A stretch of DNA of 11,297 bases from VRUE01 sp035707825 (GTDB lineage Bacteria; Actinomycetota; Thermoleophilia; Solirubrobacterales; 70-9): the NCBI GenBank assembly GCA_035707825.1, contig DASSTR010000054.1:1-11297 (forward strand), written 5' to 3'. The position numbers and the translations under genes are program-made. Shown in pieces: positions 6,362 to 11,297 of this stretch (positions are counted from its first letter, which is position 1; every line of letters starts with the position of its first letter). The notes under the pieces are model-generated. The model searched no databases. It had not been told where the DNA came from and saw nothing but the letters and a program-made list of their open reading frames with translations.

Positions 6362-7647
6362 GGCCGCGGCGCTTCGAGTGGGTGGGCGCCGCGGAGACGG
6401 CGGCCGCGATCCGCGAGTGGTCCGCCGAGGCCCAGCCCGCGGTGGACGTTTCGGCGATCCAGAAGGAGGTCCGCAAGGCCGGCGACCAGGCCGTGCTGGC
6501 GCTGACCGCCGAGTTCGACGCCACGGAATCGCCGCCGTCCTCGCTGCGCGTCGAGGCCGGAGAGATCCGCACGGCGCTCGGCGAGCTCGACGGTGGGCTG
6601 CGCGCCGCCCTCGAGCTGGCCGCCGCCAACATCGAGGCGGTCGCCCGGGCGCAGGTCCAGGCCGAGCCGGACCGGGTCGAGCTGCCCCAGGGCCAGACCG
6701 TGACCGTTCGCGAGGTGCCCGTCGCCGCGGCAGGCATCTACGCGCCGGGAGGCAGGGCCGCCTACCCCTCCAGCGTTCTCATGTGCGCGATCCCGGCCCG
6801 GGTGGCCGGGGTGGGCCGGCTGGCGCTCGCCTCGCCGCCGGGCCCCGACGGACACCTCAACCCGCTCGTCCTCGCCGCCGCCGGCCTCTGCGAGATCGAA
6901 GAGGTCTACGCGATGGGCGGCGCCCAGGCGATCTTCGCCCTTGCCTACGGGACCGAGACGATCGCCGCGGTCGACGTGATCGCCGGGCCCGGCAACGCCT
7001 GGGTGAGGGAGGCGAAGCGGGCGATCGCCGGCGAGGTCGGGATCGATTCGCTTGCCGGCCCCTCGGAGCTGATGCTGGTCGCCGGGCACGACACGGACGC
7101 CGAATGGGCCGCTCTCGACCTCTGCGCTCAGGCCGAGCACGGGGGAGAGGGGGCGCTGATTGCGGCCGCGGTCGAGGAGTCGGTGCTCGAGGCGATCGCG
7201 GACGCGTGCGAGCGCCTCGCCGGCGATCGCCCCGGGCTCGGAGACGCCCCTCTGGCGCTGGCCCAGGTCCCGGACCTGAGCGACGCGATTGATCTGGCCA
7301 ACGCTTTCGCGCCGGAGCACCTCGAGCTGCTGGAGGAGGACGCCGCGCTGCTCGCCGACCGCGTCACCACGGCCGGCTGCCTCTTCGTGGGCCGTCACGG
7401 AGCCACCGCCTTCGGTGACTACGTGGCCGGGTCGAACCACGTCCTGCCGACCGGCGGAGCAGGCCGCTTCTCGGGCCCGCTCGGGCCCGCCGACTTCCGC
7501 CGCAAGCTGGCCGCCGTGGAGGTACCCGCCGCCGCGGCGGCGAAGCTAGCCCCATATGTCGACACGCTTTCCACTGCCGAGGGTTTCCCCCTGCACGGGG
7601 AGTCGGCGATGATTAGAGGCGGTAGGCACGCAGAGAAGGACGACTGA
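6358..7647 (+). CDS. hisD: Histidinol dehydrogenase
   Basis: HisD carries out the last two NAD-dependent oxidations, L-histidinol to L-histidine via histidinal, using a zinc ion. The 429-aa length is normal. Recognisable motifs are GIYAPGG (126-132), MGGAQAIFALAYGTETI (186-202), GPGNAWVREAKR (210-221), DSLAGPSE (230-237), LCAQAEHGG (255-263), NAFAPEHLEL (315-324) and GATAFGDYVAGSNHVLPT (348-365). By alignment to the E. coli enzyme from memory, zinc ligands correspond to Gln258, His261, Asp354 and His413, and the catalytic Glu/His pair to Glu320-His321; all are present. ATG 6358 overlaps the hisG stop, with GAGGCGG at 6344-6350 as ribosome-binding site. hisB begins 3 nt after the stop; hisC, often found here in actinobacterial his operons, is missing. 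Confidence 0.97.
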   Translation: MRPRRFEWVGAAETAAAIREWSAEAQPAVDVSAIQKEVRKAGDQAVLALTAEFDATESPPSSLRVEAGEIRTALGELDGGLRAALELAAANIEAVARAQVQAEPDRVELPQGQTVTVREVPVAAAGIYAPGGRAAYPSSVLMCAIPARVAGVGRLALASPPGPDGHLNPLVLAAAGLCEIEEVYAMGGAQAIFALAYGTETIAAVDVIAGPGNAWVREAKRAIAGEVGIDSLAGPSELMLVAGHDTDAEWAALDLCAQAEHGGEGALIAAAVEESVLEAIADACERLAGDRPGLGDAPLALAQVPDLSDAIDLANAFAPEHLELLEEDAALLADRVTTAGCLFVGRHGATAFGDYVAGSNHVLPTGGAGRFSGPLGPADFRRKLAAVEVPAAAAAKLAPYVDTLSTAEGFPLHGESAMIRGGRHAEKDD

Positions 7648-7650
7648 ACG

Positions 7651-8241
7651 ATGAGCCGCACAGCAAGCAAGCAGCGCAGCACAGCCGAGACCCAGATCGA
7701 GCTCTCGCTGGACCTCGACGGGGGCGCGTCGGGCGCCGAGACCGGGGTCGGCTTCCTCGACCACATGCTGGACCTGCTTGCCCGCCACGGCCGGCTTGGG
7801 CTCGAGGTCAAGGCAAGCGGCGATCTGGAGACGGGCGCCCACCACACCGTGGAGGACGTCGGCATCGTGCTCGGCCAGGCATTGGACGAGGCGCTCGGCG
7901 ATCGCGCCGGGATCCGGCGCTACGGCTCTGCCCTCGTCCCGATGGACGAGTCCCTGGCCGAGTGCGCGATCGATATCTCGGGCCGCCCGCTGTGCGTCTT
8001 CGACGCCGAGCTGCCGGCCACGTCTATCGCCGGCTTCGACACCGAGCTGGCGGAGGAGTTCTTCCGTGCTGTCGCCAACAGCGCCAAGCTGACCCTGCAC
8101 GTCTCCGTTCGCTACGGCGCCAACGCGCACCACATGATCGAGGCCTGCTTCAAGGCGTTTGCCCGGGCGCTTCGCGTCGCGGTCTCCATCGATCCCGAAG
8201 AGAGTGGCGTCCCGTCCACCAAGGGGACGCTGAGCGAATGA
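7651..8241 (+). CDS. hisB: Imidazoleglycerol-phosphate dehydratase
   Basis: This enzyme dehydrates imidazole glycerol phosphate to imidazole acetol phosphate with Mn2+ bound by two His-rich motifs. The 196-aa protein is monofunctional, with no fused histidinol-phosphatase domain as in E. coli HisB. Motifs are ETQIELSLDLDG (13-24), GFLDHML (34-40), AHHTVEDVG (63-71), YGSALVPMDESLAE (91-104), GANAHHMIEACFKAFARAL (157-175, within which His160-His161 and Glu164) and C-terminal SGVPSTKGTL (185-194). The residue usually Asp or Glu two before the first His pair is Gly (TGAHHT), a mild deviation. AAGGA at 7636-7640 lies 10 nt before the ATG. Its stop overlaps the hisH start as ATGA. Confidence 0.97.
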   Translation: MSRTASKQRSTAETQIELSLDLDGGASGAETGVGFLDHMLDLLARHGRLGLEVKASGDLETGAHHTVEDVGIVLGQALDEALGDRAGIRRYGSALVPMDESLAECAIDISGRPLCVFDAELPATSIAGFDTELAEEFFRAVANSAKLTLHVSVRYGANAHHMIEACFKAFARALRVAVSIDPEESGVPSTKGTLSE

Positions 8242-8870
8242 GCGCCCGGATCGCGATACTCGATTACGGGATCGGCAACCTGCGCTCCGTCGAGAAGGCT
8301 CTCGAGCACGTCGGTGCGGCTGCGACGATCACATCGGAGGCAGAGGAGGTCCGCTCCGCGGACGGCTTGATCCTGCCCGGAGTGGGGGCGTTCCCGAAGG
8401 CGATGGAGCGGATTCGCGCCCGCGGCCTGGACGAGCTGGTTCTCGAGCGCTCCTCCGCCGGCACGCCGATCCTCGGCATCTGCCTCGGCCTGCAGCTGCT
8501 CTTCGACTCCTCCACCGAGCTCGGTGGAGCCGACGGCCTCGGCCTGCTCCCCGGTGGGGTCGCCGCCCTGGAGGCTCCGGGGCTGAAGGTCCCCCATATC
8601 GGCTGGGAGCCGGTCCGCTGGGAGAAGGAATCTCGCCTCTGCGAGGGGATCGAGAGCGAGACCCCCTTCTATCTCGTCCACTCGTTTGCGCCGTCGCCCG
8701 CCGCGTCGGATCTGCTCGGGACCGCCGCCTACGGCGCGCGCTTCGCCTGCGCGGCGGAGCGCGACAACGTCTTCGGGGTCCAGTTCCACCCCGAGAAGTC
8801 CGGCGCCGCCGGCCTGCGCCTCCTGGCCAACTTCGCCGGGATCTGCGTCAAGGCGCCCGCGGCTGCGTGA
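8238..8870 (+). CDS. hisH: Imidazole glycerol phosphate synthase, glutaminase subunit (HisH)
   Basis: HisH is a class I glutamine amidotransferase that hydrolyses glutamine and channels ammonia to HisF. The 210-aa protein has the triad Cys82 (GICLGLQ, 80-86), His184 and Glu186 (QFHPEKSG, 182-189). The oxyanion-strand motif LPGVGAF is at 46-52, the N-terminus is IAILDYGIGNLRSV (5-18), and YLVHSF is at 145-150. The usual HMGWN segment reads HIGWE (120-124). ATG 8238 is chosen from the ATGA overlap with hisB and the family N-terminus; the frame is open upstream but that part is not HisH-like. The stop overlaps the hisA GTG (GTGA). Its partner HisF lies two genes downstream, consistent with a stoichiometric complex. 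Confidence 0.97.
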   Translation: MSARIAILDYGIGNLRSVEKALEHVGAAATITSEAEEVRSADGLILPGVGAFPKAMERIRARGLDELVLERSSAGTPILGICLGLQLLFDSSTELGGADGLGLLPGGVAALEAPGLKVPHIGWEPVRWEKESRLCEGIESETPFYLVHSFAPSPAASDLLGTAAYGARFACAAERDNVFGVQFHPEKSGAAGLRLLANFAGICVKAPAAA

Positions 8871-9595
8871 TCCTCTACCCCGCGATAGACATCCGCGGCG
8901 GCCGCGCGGTGCGCCTGCTGCAGGGCGACTACGCCCGGGAGACCGGCTATGACCGCGACCCCGCCGACGCCGCGCGCCGCTGGGCGGCCGAAGGCGCTCG
9001 GTTCCTGCACGTGGTCGACCTGGACGGGGCCAAAGCGGGTGCGCCGCGCAACCTCGATGCCGTCGCCCGAGTCGCCACGGCCGGCGACTGCCCGATCCAG
9101 GTCGGTGGCGGCCTGCGGGACGCAGAGTCCGTTGACGCGGTCATCTCCGCCGGAGCAGAGCGGGTCGTGATCGGCACCGCGGCGCTGCGAGATCCCGAGT
9201 TCCTGGAGGCGATGATCGGCGCCCACGGCGATCGCGTCGTCGTCTCCGTCGACGCCCGGGACGGGCGGGTCTCGCTTGCCGGCTGGACGGAGGGCAGCGA
9301 CCTCGACGTGGCCGACGCGGTGGCGGAGCTGAGCGGTCGCGGGGTGAAGCGGTTCCTCTCCACGGCGATCGAGGTCGACGGGACGATGGAGGGGCCCCGT
9401 CTCGACGAGTTGAACAGGGTGGCCGCCGCAACCCAAGCCGCCCTGATCGCCTCCGGTGGGGTGGGGAGCCTCGAGCACCTCGAAGCGGTGGCCGCGGGCG
9501 CGGCCGGCAACGTCGAGGGGGTCATCGTCGGCCGGGCGCTCTACGAGGGGCGGTTCACGGTCGCCGAGGCCATCGCCGCCCTGGCGGCGACCTAG
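8867..9595 (+). CDS. hisA: ProFAR isomerase (HisA)
   Basis: HisA performs the Amadori-type isomerisation of ProFAR to PRFAR in a (beta-alpha)8 barrel. The 242-aa protein starts at GTG 8867, overlapping the hisH stop. Catalytic positions are conserved: Asp8 in PAIDIRGG, Asp129 in SVDARDGRV, and the T(x)4D pair Thr166/Asp171. Phosphate-binding loops are VGGGLRD (79-85) and IASGGVGSLEHL (194-205), followed by GVIVGRALYEGRFT (218-231). The usual TD(I/V)xRDGT motif reads TAIEVDGT (166-173), losing the first acidic residue, which is not the main catalytic Asp. The sequence after SVDAR lacks the insertion and the GRGW segment I associate with bifunctional PriA of actinobacteria, so ordinary HisA is favoured; a TrpF activity cannot be excluded from sequence alone. 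Confidence 0.95.
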   Translation: MILYPAIDIRGGRAVRLLQGDYARETGYDRDPADAARRWAAEGARFLHVVDLDGAKAGAPRNLDAVARVATAGDCPIQVGGGLRDAESVDAVISAGAERVVIGTAALRDPEFLEAMIGAHGDRVVVSVDARDGRVSLAGWTEGSDLDVADAVAELSGRGVKRFLSTAIEVDGTMEGPRLDELNRVAAATQAALIASGGVGSLEHLEAVAAGAAGNVEGVIVGRALYEGRFTVAEAIAALAAT

Positions 9596-9624
9596 AAGCG
9601 CAATCGAGCCGAGCACCCACTCTC

Positions 9625-9630
9625 TACGCT
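9625..9630 (+). promoter_or_regulatory. -10-like element for a possible leaderless hisF transcript
   Basis: TACGCT (TANNNT type) lies 6 nt before ATG 9637, the distance expected between a -10 element and a transcription start at the A of ATG. The 41-bp hisA-hisF gap has no Shine-Dalgarno. No convincing -35 was found. It resembles TACCCT upstream of ATG 3229. Confidence 0.35.
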
Positions 9631-9636
9631 TAGTCG

Positions 9637-10395
9637 ATGGCGCTGAAACGAGTTATTCCCTGCCTGGACGTCGACGCCGGCCGCGTCGTCAAGGGCACTA
9701 ACTTCGTCGGCCTGCGCGACGCGGGGGACCCTGTTGAGCTGGCCGAACGCTACGACGCCGAGGGCGCTGACGAGCTCGTCTTCCTCGACATCACGGCCTC
9801 GCACGAAAAGCGCGAGACGATCGTCGAGCTGGCCCGGCGCACCGCCGACAACGTCTTCATCCCCTTCACGATCGGCGGCGGCATTCGCTCCGCGGAGGAT
9901 GCCCAGGCGGTCCTCGACGCGGGAGCCGACAAGGTTTCGGTCAACTCGGCGGCGCTTGCCCGCCCTGAGCTGATCGAAGAGCTGGCGAGCCACTTCGGCG
10001 CCCAGTGCGTGGTGATCGCGATCGACGCCAAACGCGAGCAGGAGGGTTGGGGCGTCTACGTCAACGGAGGGCGAAAGAAGGTCGAGGGACGGGACGCGGT
10101 TTCCTGGGCGGCGGAGGCGGTCGAACGCGGCGCCGGCGAGGTGCTGCTGACCAGCATGGACCGCGACGGGACGAACGACGGCTACGACATCGAGCTGACC
10201 AGTGCGGTTGCCGCGGCCGTCACCGTGCCGGTGATCGCCTCCGGCGGGGCGGGAAAGCTCGAGCACCTCAGCGAGGCGATCGTCGACGGCCACGCCGACG
10301 CCGTCCTCTGCGCCTCGATCTTTCACTACAGCTCGTACACGATCCACGAAGCCAAGGAGAAGCTGGCCGCCGCCGGGATTCCAGTCCGTCGCTAG
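9637..10395 (+). CDS. hisF: Imidazole glycerol phosphate synthase, cyclase subunit (HisF)
   Basis: HisF uses ammonia from HisH to convert PRFAR to imidazole glycerol phosphate and AICAR, in a (beta-alpha)8 barrel homologous to HisA. The 252-aa length is normal. Catalytic Asp11 (IPCLDVDAGRVVKG, 7-20) and Asp130 (IAIDAKRE, 127-134) are at the same numbers as in Thermotoga maritima HisF. Other motifs are FLDITAS (49-55), FTIGGGIRS (77-85), SVNSAA (101-106), TSMDRDGTNDGYD (172-184), IASGGAGKLEHL (200-211) and ASIFHY (226-231). Unlike the other his genes it does not overlap its upstream neighbour: 41 bp separate it from hisA and there is no ribosome-binding site. No hisI/hisE follows; the next gene is convergent and the two stop codons share CTAG. 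Confidence 0.97.
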   Translation: MALKRVIPCLDVDAGRVVKGTNFVGLRDAGDPVELAERYDAEGADELVFLDITASHEKRETIVELARRTADNVFIPFTIGGGIRSAEDAQAVLDAGADKVSVNSAALARPELIEELASHFGAQCVVIAIDAKREQEGWGVYVNGGRKKVEGRDAVSWAAEAVERGAGEVLLTSMDRDGTNDGYDIELTSAVAAAVTVPVIASGGAGKLEHLSEAIVDGHADAVLCASIFHYSSYTIHEAKEKLAAAGIPVRR

Positions 10396-11297
10396 CGGAG
10401 GTCGGCTGCCATTCCGGCGACGGCCGTGGAGCCGAGGATCTCGAAACGGGACAGCTCGAAGGGGTGGGTGCGGTTGGCATAGCCGGGGATCTCGGTGGTC
10501 GCTCCGGTGTAGCCGGCGGCCCTAACAGCGTCGATCACGGTTTTGTCGAAGCGCCCCGCCGGATAGCAGAAGTTGTTCACGGGAACGCCGTATTCGCGGC
10601 GCAGGATCGCCCGCGAGCCGGCGACTTCTTCCTTCAGATGGGCGGTGTCCAGTTCGGTCAGGTCGAGATGGTGAGTCGTGTGCGCGGCAAGCTCCCAGCC
10701 GGCGGCGAGCATCGCTTCGATATTGCTGGGGTAGAGGTCCGAGCCTTCCGCCTTCAGGTTCAGCACCCCGGCCCAGCCGTGCTTGCGCAGCTCCGGCAGG
10801 GCATAGGTGAACTGGGACCTGTAACCGTCGTCGAAGGAGACAACAGCGGGCTTGGCCGGAAGGGTGCCGTCCCCGTACCAGGCCTTCTCGACCTGGTCGA
10901 GGGTGACCGCCTGGTAGCCGTGCTCGTCGAGCCAGTTCATCTGGCGGTGGAAGTCGGGCCGGCTGACGTAGAGCTCTGGATAGGGAGCATCCGCGGGCGC
11001 GGGGCCGAGCACGTGGTACTCGAGGATCGGCACCGGCCCGGTGAAGGGCCGCCAGTCAGCCCCGGGGATCGCGTTGCGGACCTTGCCGGCAGCCGAGCCG
11101 GACGAATTGCCGCTGTCGAGCCGACCTGCATCGGCAGCGGGTGTATGAGTGCCGGCCGTGGGGCCAGCGGCCGAAGGTCCGGCGGCTGTGGGGCCACCGC
11201 CTGCCTCGCCGCCGCGCAGGGAGAGCACCGCGCCCACGGCAATGGCGAAGGCCGCAAGCGATGCGCCCGCGATGGCTCGCTGGCGCCGGACCCGCCG
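10392..11297 (-). CDS. Membrane-anchored polysaccharide deacetylase (NodB/CE4), 5' end outside window
   Basis: The frame stays open to the right edge, giving 301 visible residues (counted from the edge). An in-frame GTG at 11237 could serve as start, but residues 1-26 read as an Arg-rich N-terminus (RRVRRQR) followed by a hydrophobic segment, so the true start is probably beyond the edge. A Gly/Ala/Pro/Ser-rich linker (about 29-75) leads to a CE4 domain (about 82-300). Metal-site motif 1 is SFDDGY (Asp156/Asp157), motif 2 is HTTHH (His206, His210) and motif 3 is CYPAGRFD (244-251). The family removes acetyl groups from peptidoglycan, chitin or xylan-like polymers; the substrate here is unknown. 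The anchor implies an extracytoplasmic enzyme. Its stop overlaps the hisF stop by 4 bp, leaving no room for a dedicated terminator. Confidence 0.93.
   Translation of the reverse strand, partial: RRVRRQRAIAGASLAAFAIAVGAVLSLRGGEAGGGPTAAGPSAAGPTAGTHTPAADAGRLDSGNSSGSAAGKVRNAIPGADWRPFTGPVPILEYHVLGPAPADAPYPELYVSRPDFHRQMNWLDEHGYQAVTLDQVEKAWYGDGTLPAKPAVVSFDDGYRSQFTYALPELRKHGWAGVLNLKAEGSDLYPSNIEAMLAAGWELAAHTTHHLDLTELDTAHLKEEVAGSRAILRREYGVPVNNFCYPAGRFDKTVIDAVRAAGYTGATTEIPGYANRTHPFELSRFEILGSTAVAGMAADLR

Noticed and set aside
6295..7440. Long minus-strand frame opposite hisD
   Set aside because: It is a shadow of hisD; the translation is Arg/Gly/Asp-rich without motifs, while hisD is complete in its own frame.
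11101..11220. Degenerate repeats in the deacetylase 5' region
   Set aside because: They encode the Ala/Gly/Pro-rich linker (AAGPSAAGPTAG); ordinary low-complexity spacer coding rather than a separate repeat element.

Overview
This looks like a chromosomal housekeeping window from a high-GC bacterium. It holds the 3' end of an rRNA operon, two membrane-anchored alpha/beta hydrolases, murA, a seven-gene histidine biosynthesis cluster (hisZ-hisG-hisD-hisB-hisH-hisA-hisF) and the 3' part of a polysaccharide deacetylase gene. High GC, GTG starts, TANNNT -10-like elements just before start codons, a MurA with Asp at the catalytic Cys position, and an N-terminal sequence in the first hydrolase that resembles a lineage seen in actinobacteria all suggest a deep-branching actinobacterium (for example Thermoleophilia/Solirubrobacterales). 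That placement is inference. HisZ with a short HisG, and a HisA that is not PriA-like, argue against a typical Mycobacterium- or Streptomyces-type actinobacterium.

Layout. Positions 1-407 are the 3' end of 23S rRNA (+ strand), followed by a spacer of about 90 bp, 5S rRNA (about 498-614) and a strong intrinsic terminator (629-663). The terminator lies inside the 3' end of a convergent gene on the minus strand for a membrane-anchored alpha/beta hydrolase (638-1996). A second, unrelated anchored alpha/beta hydrolase (2174-3205, minus) follows and is divergent from murA (3291-4589, plus). The 85-bp divergent region contains an 18-bp perfect palindrome and overlapping -10-like elements. The his cluster runs from 4683 to 10395 with 4-bp start/stop overlaps at most junctions, implying one translationally coupled transcript, possibly continuing from murA. 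hisF is separated by 41 bp and has no Shine-Dalgarno sequence. A minus-strand NodB/CE4 deacetylase (10392 to beyond the right edge) meets hisF tail to tail, the two stop codons sharing the tetranucleotide CTAG.

How the genes work together. HisZ+HisG form the ATP phosphoribosyltransferase (step 1), HisA isomerises ProFAR, HisH+HisF make imidazole glycerol phosphate and AICAR, HisB dehydrates it, and HisD performs the final two oxidations. hisE/hisI, hisC and the histidinol-phosphate phosphatase are absent from the cluster and must be encoded elsewhere if the pathway is complete. MurA makes the first committed peptidoglycan precursor; its Asp117 predicts natural fosfomycin insensitivity.

I did not find a convincing undescribed system. 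The points worth a second look are the MurA active site, the HisZ start-codon ambiguity, short upstream ORFs that abut murA and hisZ, the palindrome before murA, a probable leaderless hisF, and the very tight convergent gene ends.
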